Of a stretch of DNA of 64,000 nucleotides, positions 57,450-64,000 are shown one piece after another (position 1 is the first letter of the stretch; every line of letters starts with the position of its first letter). Made by a program: the position numbers and the translations under genes. The notes below the pieces were generated by a model, which was not told where the DNA came from, searched no databases, and worked only from the letters and a program-made list of their open reading frames with translations. The stretch is from Sulfurimonas sp. (lineage in GTDB: Bacteria > Campylobacterota > Campylobacteria > Campylobacterales > Sulfurimonadaceae): positions 62,001-126,000 of the forward strand of contig JAOFSE010000005.1 in NCBI GenBank assembly GCA_028044295.1, read 5' to 3'.

Positions 57450-58730
57450 CTATTTAAACTCCACTTTTGTTATTTTTTGAAGCAGTTCAAAAAAGTTTGG
57501 AAACGATGTATTTATACAATCTAAATCTGTTACATTCATACCACACTTAATACCTGCGATTATAAAGCTCATAGCAATTCTATGATCACCATCACTATCA
57601 ACGGTAGCTGACGTCAAGGTTCCACCAGTTACAGTATAACCATCTTTATATTCTGTAGTAGTTATACCACAAGCATTCAATCCCTCTACAACAGTTGAAA
57701 TTCTATCAGACTCTTTTACACGAAGTTCTTCAGCATTTTTCACGATACTAGTACCCTTTGCACATGCAAATGCAATTGATAGAACTGGAAGTTCATCTAT
57801 AAGCCAAGATATATTATCCTCAACTGTTATAGCTTTTAGAGGCGCATAATTAACATGTATATTTCCAATAGGCTCATATCTGTTATCAGTTTCTTCATAC
57901 TTAATATCAGCACCCATTCGCTCTAATGCTTTAAAAGCTTCTATACGAGTTGGATTTAGTGTAACACCTTCTAAAACAATATTTGAGTTAGGAGTAATAG
58001 CTGCTGCAACTGCAAAGAAAAATGCAGATGATGGATCAGCTGGAACTCTAATAGTTAAAGGTGAAAGTAACTCTTTCATAGGTTCAACAGTTGTTTTTAA
58101 ACCATCTACATGTAGAGATGCACCCATACCTTTTAGCATTCTCTCGGTATGATCACGAGATAGCTCTGGTTCAGTATATGTACAAATTCCATCAGCTCTA
58201 AGAGCTGCTAGAATCATACAAGATTTAACCTGTGCCGAAGCGATCTTTGACTCATAATTAAATGCTTTAAGAGAAGACCCTCTAACACTTAGCGGTGCTA
58301 AGTTAGCATCGTCTCTTCCATCAAAGATAGCACCTATTTCACGAAGTGGTGAAGTAACACGCTTCATTGGACGAGAACGTAAATATTTATCGCCTGTTAA
58401 TACAAAATGTCCATTAGCAGAGCTCAGAAGGCCACAAAAAAGTCTCATACCTGTTCCTGAATTTCCACAGTCAAGTATTTCAAATGGTTCTTTAATACCA
58501 TCTGAACTAATCTTGATAGTAGTTCCATCATCAACAACAGTAGCCCCAAGATTTTTTACAATCTCTAAAGAGTTCAAAGTATCTTCAGCTCTTAAAAAGT
58601 TAGTAATCTCACTTACACCATTTGCAAGCATAGAAAACATTGCAGATCTGTGTGAAATAGACTTATCTGGAGCTATTTCACTAATATGAAGTGAAAAGCT
58701 ATCAGCTTTACTAACACTTACCTTACTCAT
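57450..58730 (-). CDS. aroA: 3-phosphoshikimate 1-carboxyvinyltransferase (EPSP synthase)
   Basis: Adds an enolpyruvyl group to shikimate 3-phosphate in aromatic amino-acid synthesis. 426 residues. Motifs: PDKSISHRSAMFSML, LDCGNSGTGMRLFCGLL, KYLRSRPMKR, PADPSSAFFF and RVKESDRI. Overlaps pheT by one base and abuts ispH. The grouping with the phenylalanyl-tRNA synthetase genes links aromatic synthesis to charging. Confidence 0.97.
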   Translation of the reverse strand: MSKVSVSKADSFSLHISEIAPDKSISHRSAMFSMLANGVSEITNFLRAEDTLNSLEIVKNLGATVVDDGTTIKISSDGIKEPFEILDCGNSGTGMRLFCGLLSSANGHFVLTGDKYLRSRPMKRVTSPLREIGAIFDGRDDANLAPLSVRGSSLKAFNYESKIASAQVKSCMILAALRADGICTYTEPELSRDHTERMLKGMGASLHVDGLKTTVEPMKELLSPLTIRVPADPSSAFFFAVAAAITPNSNIVLEGVTLNPTRIEAFKALERMGADIKYEETDNRYEPIGNIHVNYAPLKAITVEDNISWLIDELPVLSIAFACAKGTSIVKNAEELRVKESDRISTVVEGLNACGITTTEYKDGYTVTGGTLTSATVDSDGDHRIAMSFIIAGIKCGMNVTDLDCINTSFPNFFELLQKITKVEFK

Positions 58731-61063
58731 TATCTAAGACCAATTCCAAGTTCACCTTTAAGTGATTCTAATATTGTTTCCATTGCGGAAGTAATATCTT
58801 CTTCTTCTAAAGTCTTTGTATCTGATTGAAGAACAAAACGTATGGAAAGACTCATATTTTCAGCTAAAGATTCGTCTACATACTTATCAACAGCATAAAA
58901 ACGAACTAAATTATCTACATTTGCTGAAGTGATAACATTTTTAACACTTTCATAGCTCATACTTTGTGGCATAATCAAACTTAAGTCTTTAAATGATGCT
59001 TGATATTTAGAAGTTTTACTTGCTACTTTTAACCCATATGGAAGTTTTTCAAAATCTAATTCACACATATATGTCACATCTAAATCATAATCATCTTCCA
59101 CTGATGGATGTACACGGAACATCTCGCCAACAGATTCACCATTGATAATAACTTTTGCTGATTGATAAATATGCGATAATTTATGTGCAGTAGTCAATTC
59201 ACTAAGTTCAAACTCACCAATTACATCTGATATTTTTTGAGCAAAGTATGCAAAGTCAACTTTAGTTGGTTTACCAGAATTTGAAAGACTCTCTTTTTCT
59301 CTGTCTCCAGAAAAAAGAAAAGACATTTTAACAGACTCTTCCCGCAAAGGACTAAATAGTGAACCAACCTCAAATAACTTAATAGATGTGTAACCATTTT
59401 TAGAGTTATTAGACGCTGCTTTGAGTAGTCCTGTTAATAATGTTGGTCTTAGTGTATCAAGGGTTTTAACAATAGGATTAAGGACATCTAAATCTTCCCC
59501 AATTGTTTCAAAACCATATTTCTCTAAAGTTTTCTTTTCATCAAATACAAAATGAATAGACTCAAAAAATCCACTATATACAGCTTTATGTCTATAATCA
59601 CTTCTTTTTTTATAAGCCTCATAGTCACTTCCAAGTCTATTATCTTCTTCAAATACAAATGCTTTTGATGGTATGTTATCTATACCAATTAAACGTACAA
59701 TTTCTTCAACAATATCTTGTTTATGAGAGATATCATGTCTAAACCTAGGCACCGTAATTACAAAATTATCAGCTGATGACTTTCTCATATCAAAACCTAG
59801 GTTCTTAAGAAGTTTTGTGATTTTAACCTTCGTTATTACTGCACCAATAATATCGTCTATCTCTTTTTTTGTTATTGTGATAACTTTATCTTCACAGTTA
59901 TCACATAACTCTATGTTTCCACCAAATATAGCCGATTCAGAGTTCCCACCAATCATATCTAAACAGAAGTTTAGACCTTGGTTTAACTCCGGTTCACTTC
60001 CTCTAGATGTTCTATAGTACATTGGTCCAGACTCTATTTTACAATCAAGCATTTTTCTAGAGATAATCTCTGGTGGTATATAAGAAGCCTCAATAAGGAT
60101 AGTACCTTCATTATATGTTATTCGAGATATATCTTCTTGAATAATACCAATAGTTGAAGCTTTCTCTTTTGACATAATAGAAGCGTATCCATTCTTATCT
60201 TCGGATAGTGATATCTTTGCTAATGCATCATCACCTTCACGGAAAAAATCGTAATTATATGCACGAAGGATAACACCACTACTATGAGTTGCATAAAGCA
60301 TAATAGCATCTATGTCTGTATCTCTTTTATCTTCTATCTGAGCAAGTCTAAGCTTGATTACAAAAGGTAATGTTAAATTTTTAAGATCAACTGCTTTATA
60401 TCTAAGGTTAACATTTAAATCATTCTCATGAGTAAGAGTTAAAATACGCCCTATTCCAACTCTTTTATCATCTTTATCAGTGATAGTTTTCTCTTTTAGT
60501 GGTCTATCATATGCAGCAGACAAATCACGAGCAACACCTCTAATACTTAGACAGTCCCCACGATTAGCAGTAAGTTCTATCTCTATAATGTCATCAGAGA
60601 AAACAGGATTTGAAGATACTTCATCACCAAGTTTATATTTACCAATACTAGAATCAATCTCCATAATGCCATCTTGGCAATCACTAAGACCAATTTCTTT
60701 AGCAGAACAGATCATACCCTCAGAATCAACTCCACGTAGTTGAACAGGTTTAATCTCCATTCCTCCTGGCATTACAGCACCGATAGTAGCAACAACCACA
60801 TCTATACCTTCTCTAACATTAGAAGCACCACATACAATCTGACGTATGCTTGAGCCTATATCAACTTTACAAACATTTAACTTATCTGCATCGGGATGTT
60901 TTTCACACTCTACAACTCTACCAAATATGATCTTTTTTGGAACATCGTAACTACTAATTGCTTCAACTTCAAGACCAATAGTATTTAAGGTTTTTGCTAA
61001 ATCTTCAGTAGATATTCCACTTAGATCTATCCACTCTTGTAACCAAGATTTTGTAACTATCAT
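58730..61063 (-). CDS. pheT: Phenylalanyl-tRNA synthetase beta subunit
   Basis: 777 residues. N-terminal tRNA-binding OB domain ([17 protein letters not shown]), B3/B4 editing domain, B5 domain, catalytic-like core ([10 protein letters not shown]), and a C-terminal ferredoxin-fold anticodon-binding domain ([16 protein letters not shown] to the end). Forms an alpha2-beta2 enzyme with PheS, whose gene overlaps it by four bases. No sign of truncation. Confidence 0.96.
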   Translation of the reverse strand: MIVTKSWLQEWIDLSGISTEDLAKTLNTIGLEVEAISSYDVPKKIIFGRVVECEKHPDADKLNVCKVDIGSSIRQIVCGASNVREGIDVVVATIGAVMPGGMEIKPVQLRGVDSEGMICSAKEIGLSDCQDGIMEIDSSIGKYKLGDEVSSNPVFSDDIIEIELTANRGDCLSIRGVARDLSAAYDRPLKEKTITDKDDKRVGIGRILTLTHENDLNVNLRYKAVDLKNLTLPFVIKLRLAQIEDKRDTDIDAIMLYATHSSGVILRAYNYDFFREGDDALAKISLSEDKNGYASIMSKEKASTIGIIQEDISRITYNEGTILIEASYIPPEIISRKMLDCKIESGPMYYRTSRGSEPELNQGLNFCLDMIGGNSESAIFGGNIELCDNCEDKVITITKKEIDDIIGAVITKVKITKLLKNLGFDMRKSSADNFVITVPRFRHDISHKQDIVEEIVRLIGIDNIPSKAFVFEEDNRLGSDYEAYKKRSDYRHKAVYSGFFESIHFVFDEKKTLEKYGFETIGEDLDVLNPIVKTLDTLRPTLLTGLLKAASNNSKNGYTSIKLFEVGSLFSPLREESVKMSFLFSGDREKESLSNSGKPTKVDFAYFAQKISDVIGEFELSELTTAHKLSHIYQSAKVIINGESVGEMFRVHPSVEDDYDLDVTYMCELDFEKLPYGLKVASKTSKYQASFKDLSLIMPQSMSYESVKNVITSANVDNLVRFYAVDKYVDESLAENMSLSIRFVLQSDTKTLEEEDITSAMETILESLKGELGIGLR

Positions 61064-62061
61064 TGAAACTGCTCCAGTAATTTTATATCACCTTCAAACA
61101 GTGAACGAAGATCACCAATTTGGTGAATCAGCATTGCAAATCTCTCTACACCAAGACCAAAAGCATAACCACTAACGTCTTCATACTTTACAGCCTCAAA
61201 TACGTTTGGATCAACTATTCCACATCCAAGAACCTCTAGCCATCCTGTTTTAGAACAAACACGACAACCTTTTCCAGAACAAAAAACACAAGAGATATCT
61301 ACCTCTGCTGAGGGCTCAGTAAAAGGAAAAAATGATGGACGGAACCTAACATCAACATCGCCAAACATATACTTTAGAAAATCCTCTAAAATAAACTTCA
61401 AGTTAGCAAAAGACACTTTTCCCATCTCATCTACTAAAAGTCCTTCTATTTGATGAAACATAGGAGTATGAGTGATATCATAATCACGACGAAATACAGC
61501 TCCAGGAGCGATCATACGAATTGGTGGCTTATTATTCATCATGGTTCTGATTTGAACTGGTGAAGTGTGTGTACGAAGAAGCATCTCATCTTTAAAGTAA
61601 AATGTATCTTGCATATCACGAGCTGGATGATATTTTGGAAGGTTAAGAGCTTCAAAGTTATGAAAGTCATCTTCTATCATAGAACCTGTTTTTACAGCAA
61701 AGTTCATTGATGAAAAGTATTCAACTATTCTGTCCATTGTTTCCATAACTGGATGAAGAGCACCAGATTGACTTGTTGTACTAAACATAGAAACATCAAT
61801 ATCTTCTGCTTTCATTGCTTCTTGAAGTTCTAAAGTTTGAAGTGTTATCTTTCTAGCAGTAAACTCATTCATTAGTGAACTTTTATGAGTGTTCAACTCT
61901 TGTGCTATCTTAGATTTTTCTTCATTTGGTGCAGTTTTCATTTTAGCAAACTCTTGTGCTAAAACACCTTTTTTACCAAAGACAGCTAGGCGTATCTCTT
62001 CTAAAGTATCAACACTCTGTGCCTCTTTTATCTCATCATACCATTTATTCAATAATTTCAC
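61060..62061 (-). CDS. pheS: Phenylalanyl-tRNA synthetase alpha subunit
   Basis: 333 residues. N-terminal coiled-coil, then the class II catalytic core: [40 protein letters not shown] (motif 2 region), [28 protein letters not shown] and [10 protein letters not shown] (motif 3). First gene of the minus-strand pheS-pheT-aroA-ispH group, with a divergent HIT gene upstream. Confidence 0.97.
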   Translation of the reverse strand: MKLLNKWYDEIKEAQSVDTLEEIRLAVFGKKGVLAQEFAKMKTAPNEEKSKIAQELNTHKSSLMNEFTARKITLQTLELQEAMKAEDIDVSMFSTTSQSGALHPVMETMDRIVEYFSSMNFAVKTGSMIEDDFHNFEALNLPKYHPARDMQDTFYFKDEMLLRTHTSPVQIRTMMNNKPPIRMIAPGAVFRRDYDITHTPMFHQIEGLLVDEMGKVSFANLKFILEDFLKYMFGDVDVRFRPSFFPFTEPSAEVDISCVFCSGKGCRVCSKTGWLEVLGCGIVDPNVFEAVKYEDVSGYAFGLGVERFAMLIHQIGDLRSLFEGDIKLLEQFQ

Positions 62062-62165
62062 CTGATAGTCATATAAATTTTAAAATGGATTATACTCAAC
62101 AATAAGTTATAGTAAGCTTCATTTATTTATTTATATGCTACAATAAATAAAAAGAGGTTACTTAA

Positions 62166-62522
62166 ATGTGTCTATTTTGCAAAATTGCAAACAATGAAAT
62201 ACCTTCAGAAATTATTTTAGAAAATGATGATTTTATAGCTTTTCACGATATAAATCCAAAAGCTCCGGTTCATATACTTGCTATTCCAAAACTACATGTA
62301 GATAGTTTTAATGAGCTTACTCCAGATATTATGTCAAAAATGACTAGCTTTATTCAAAATGTGGCTGCAGAGGTGAATATAAAAGAGAGTGGATATAGAA
62401 TTATTACAAATGTAGGTGATAATGGTGGTCAAGAAGTAAACCACCTGCATTTTCATGTACTTGGTGGTGCAAAACTAAAGTGGGGTCATTTTGCTGATTC
62501 AGACCCTAAATCTTTTTTATAA
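62166..62522 (+). CDS. HIT-family (HinT-like) nucleotide-binding hydrolase
   Basis: 118 residues. N-terminal CLFCKIANNEIPSEII, with a probable zinc or structural Cys pair, and the histidine triad NHLHFHVLGG. Branch-I HIT proteins hydrolyse AMP-lysine or adenosine phosphoramidates. TACAAT -10 box at 62139-62144 and AAAGAGG ribosome site. Divergent from pheS, as I recall for this gene in Campylobacter. Confidence 0.93.
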   Translation: MCLFCKIANNEIPSEIILENDDFIAFHDINPKAPVHILAIPKLHVDSFNELTPDIMSKMTSFIQNVAAEVNIKESGYRIITNVGDNGGQEVNHLHFHVLGGAKLKWGHFADSDPKSFL

Positions 62523-62536
62523 CTAAAGGAACATAT

Positions 62537-63721
62537 ATGTTAAAAAAATCTATTCTATTACTTTTAATATCAATACCATTACTAGCTAAAACATCAAATT
62601 ATATTGATGAAAAAAACGAATTTCTAGCTTACAAAGATAGTCTTAACAGCGAGTTTACAAAATATAAAGAAGAACAAAAAAAAGTGTTTGAAGCTTATAA
62701 AAAAGAGTTAGGAGTTTATTGGGATGAACCGAAACTATCAACAAAAGACTCATGGCTTTCATACTCTAAAGATAAAAAAACAAGAAGCGATGTAGATTTT
62801 AAAAATGAAACTATAACAATAGAAACAATATCTACTTCAAAAAAAGCAGCTGAGCAAAAAATAAAAATGGCACTTGCTAAAGTTATTACTATTGATACAA
62901 AAGAAGCACATAACAGTGATCAACTTGAAAGAAAACTATCAAAAATAAAAAAGCCATTAGGAGTGTTGACATCAAAAGTAGATGCTAAACCAATACTTTC
63001 TACTGTAATATTCGACAAGATGCCAACAAAAAAATCTGTTGTAAGATATGTCAACAATAAAATCAAACCACGGCAAATTAAATCTACTACATCACAAAAG
63101 ACAAAGGCCATAACATCAAATAAACAAAAGCCTTATGTTGTATATAGTATACAAGTCAAAATGCCTCAAAATACAATGATTAAGAGATCTAGAATATACT
63201 ATCAAGATATAGAAAAAGAATCATTAAGACAAAAGATACCAAAAGCATTAGTATTTGCAATAATGCATTCTGAAAGTAGTTTTAACCCAAGAGCAAGATC
63301 TCATATCCCTGCATATGGTCTAATGCAAATAGTACCAAAGAGTGCAGGAATAGATAGCTACAAATACCTATACAATAAAAAAAGACTTGTCTCTGGATCT
63401 TACCTATATAACTCAAAGAACAATATAACTATGGGTAGTGCTTATTTACATATACTATACTACAAATATTTAAGAAAAATCAAAAATCCTGATAGCCGTT
63501 TATATTGTACTATAGCAGCCTATAACACTGGTGCGGGTAATGTTGCGTGGGCATTTACTAAGACAAACAACATGAACAAAGCAGCTCCATTAATAAATAA
63601 ATTAACACCCCAACAAGTTTATAACAAACTTATGAGAGATTTAAAATATGAAGAGCCTAAGCATTATCTAAAAAAAGTATCTAAAAGAATGAGTGCCTAC
63701 AACAAACTTTATAAAAGCTAA
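62537..63721 (+). CDS. Membrane-bound lytic transglycosylase, MltC-like
   Basis: 394 residues. Signal peptide (first 17 residues), a lysine-rich coiled region with a DUF3393/MltC-type N-terminal domain (KDSWLSYSKDKKTRSDVDF), then a transglycosylase SLT domain (about 235-370) with catalytic Glu in MHSESSFNPRA, AYGLMQIVP, NITMGSAYLHIL and AAYNTGAGNVAWAF. Cleaves murein glycan strands in the periplasm. The lipobox Cys expected for MltC is not evident, so it may be soluble or loosely attached. 15 bases after the HIT gene. Confidence 0.88.
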   Translation: MLKKSILLLLISIPLLAKTSNYIDEKNEFLAYKDSLNSEFTKYKEEQKKVFEAYKKELGVYWDEPKLSTKDSWLSYSKDKKTRSDVDFKNETITIETISTSKKAAEQKIKMALAKVITIDTKEAHNSDQLERKLSKIKKPLGVLTSKVDAKPILSTVIFDKMPTKKSVVRYVNNKIKPRQIKSTTSQKTKAITSNKQKPYVVYSIQVKMPQNTMIKRSRIYYQDIEKESLRQKIPKALVFAIMHSESSFNPRARSHIPAYGLMQIVPKSAGIDSYKYLYNKKRLVSGSYLYNSKNNITMGSAYLHILYYKYLRKIKNPDSRLYCTIAAYNTGAGNVAWAFTKTNNMNKAAPLINKLTPQQVYNKLMRDLKYEEPKHYLKKVSKRMSAYNKLYKS

Positions 63722-63740
63722 AAAAAGCTTTTATAATTTT
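63709..63740. terminator. Terminator shared by the transglycosylase and a small membrane protein gene
   Basis: TTATAAAAGCT (63709-63719) and AGCTTTTATAA (63726-63736), an 11-bp perfect stem with a 6-A loop, followed by TTTT. It contains the overlapping stop codons of both converging genes. Confidence 0.6.
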
Positions 63741-63837
63741 CACCCCACTCTCTTTTATGATTAATGAAACCTGTTAATTCATAAGCTATAAATATCAAAA
63801 TAAAACTAGATAATAATACTGTTGCCATTTCAAACAT
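63718..63837 (-). CDS. Small membrane protein (39 residues)
   Basis: ATG at 63837 with an AAAGGG site about 7 bases upstream, stop TAG at 63718-63720. The product has one membrane helix (TVLLSSFILIFIAYEL) and a short charged tail (INHKREWGENYKSFF). No recognised family. It converges on the transglycosylase and their stop codons overlap. Compact, well-placed start signals make it a likely real small gene. Confidence 0.5.
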   Translation of the reverse strand: MFEMATVLLSSFILIFIAYELTGFINHKREWGENYKSFF

Positions 63838-63892
63838 AATCAACCCTTTAAGTTTTTATTTTTAGATTGTAATTAAAAAAGAGGCTTATATG

Positions 63893-63921
63893 TAATAATA
63901 TGACAATTTGTCATATTATTA
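63893..63921. repeat. 13-bp inverted repeat, hairpin or operator
   Basis: TAATAATATGACA (63893-63905), three-base spacer ATT, TGTCATATTATTA (63909-63921). It begins inside the stop codon of the partial gene to its right. A T-run follows on the minus strand only after about 12 bases, so it may end that gene or control the 39-residue protein gene downstream. Confidence 0.45.
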
Positions 63922-64000
63922 AGATGGGCAGGATTCTATTTCACCCATATCAATTATATTACTATTCCCTGAAATCATTTTTTTATTTTCAAGTATAGTC
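63919..64000 (-). CDS. C-terminal fragment of an unidentified gene
   Basis: The frame is open from the window edge to the TAA at 63919-63921, giving the last 26 residues, which end NSNIIDMGEIESCPS. The piece is too short to identify and has no membrane segment. It may or may not be a real gene. Confidence 0.4.
   Translation of the reverse strand, partial: TILENKKMISGNSNIIDMGEIESCPS

Larger units (their letters stand above)
659..62300. repeat. Dispersed iterated palindrome TACATGTA
   Basis: Hand-counted at 28 places (first base): 659, 2783, 3617, 3689, 6003, 10322, 22026, 23237, 23740, 24182, 24758, 35038, 35941, 39591, 40436, 42486, 43431, 43638, 43784, 45776, 47216, 48470, 48598, 51692, 52235, 52277, 58107, 62293. 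About two or three are expected from base composition. Several extend further as palindromes, such as 14 to 16 bases at 43427-43442 and 51689-51702. None was seen from 10330 to 22025 or from 24766 to 35037. Confidence 0.6.

Noticed and set aside
59817..60743. Open frames opposite pheT
   Set aside because: Antisense shadows of a conserved gene, with no ribosome sites or recognisable products; the same holds for other antisense frames opposite rpsA, serA and the kinases.
1..64000. CRISPR, tRNA, rRNA, insertion sequence, integrase or phage genes
   Set aside because: None seen. Intergenic gaps are short and were read individually; a tRNA scan could confirm this.

Overview
The window looks like a chromosome segment of a free-living member of the Campylobacterota, most like Sulfurimonas and its relatives. 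The DNA is AT-rich (about two-thirds A+T by eye). It has a fused CcsB-CcsA cytochrome c biogenesis protein, an FlgS-type kinase, many HQW(R/K)QPLN histidine kinases, and the order pheS-pheT-aroA-ispH-rpsA-hypothetical-serA with a divergent HIT gene, which I recall from Campylobacter jejuni. No rRNA, tRNA, CRISPR array, insertion sequence or phage gene was seen. Genes are packed tightly: no gene-free stretch exceeds about 165 bases, and most neighbours overlap by 1-11 bases or lie a few bases apart.

Layout. 1-10.2 kb (minus strand): the start of a DUF2461 gene, ccsBA, then dnaE - M18 aminopeptidase - flgS - hypothetical - sirtuin. 10.2-11.1 kb: a 55-residue rubredoxin and elongation factor P. 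11.2-21.0 kb (plus): seven signalling genes in a row (LuxR-type regulator, receiver-PAS-PAS-HD-GYP, receiver-kinase, NMT1/THI5-like binding lipoprotein, membrane kinase, receiver with unknown output, binding-domain-PAS-PAS-kinase), with no transporter permease or ATPase. 21-24.3 kb: tgt, a CheY-like receiver, a dihydroorotase homologue lacking its metal ligands, and a small cytochrome c. 24.3-28.1 kb: lpxB-gnnB-gnnA-LpxA-like, which predicts lipid A built on 2,3-diamino-2,3-dideoxyglucose. 28.1-33.6 kb: dsbD, a BFD-type [2Fe-2S] protein, a polyamine operon (divergent SpeD homologue, speE, speD) behind a structured leader, and a GGDEF/EAL protein. 33.7-41.2 kb: esterase, a large membrane-anchored protein, DUF2237, a DUF255 thioredoxin-fold protein, a tiny lipoprotein, pdxJ and pdxA. 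41.2-52.7 kb: a chemoreceptor with a sigma-28-like promoter, nitroreductase, two methyltransferases, metallophosphoesterase, HicA-like orphan, ankyrin-caspase lipoprotein, hisG, coaX, a GGDEF/EAL protein and a periplasmic DUF255 paralogue. 52.8-64 kb: serA, rpsA, ispH, aroA, pheT, pheS, then HIT, a lytic transglycosylase, a 39-residue membrane protein and the end of one more gene.

Themes. The window mixes core housekeeping genes with dense environmental sensing and cyclic-di-GMP turnover (one HD-GYP and two EAL proteins). The most notable observations are: a SpeD homologue that keeps the pyruvoyl Ser/His/Cys at the exact SpeD spacing, next to a real speD; an RNA leader that could hide the ribosome-binding site of that operon; the gnnAB lipid A cluster, whose LpxA-like member lacks the usual histidines; a binding-protein-coupled phosphorelay without a transporter; a caspase-ankyrin lipoprotein; and the palindrome TACATGTA, found at least 28 times by hand count where two or three would be expected from base composition.
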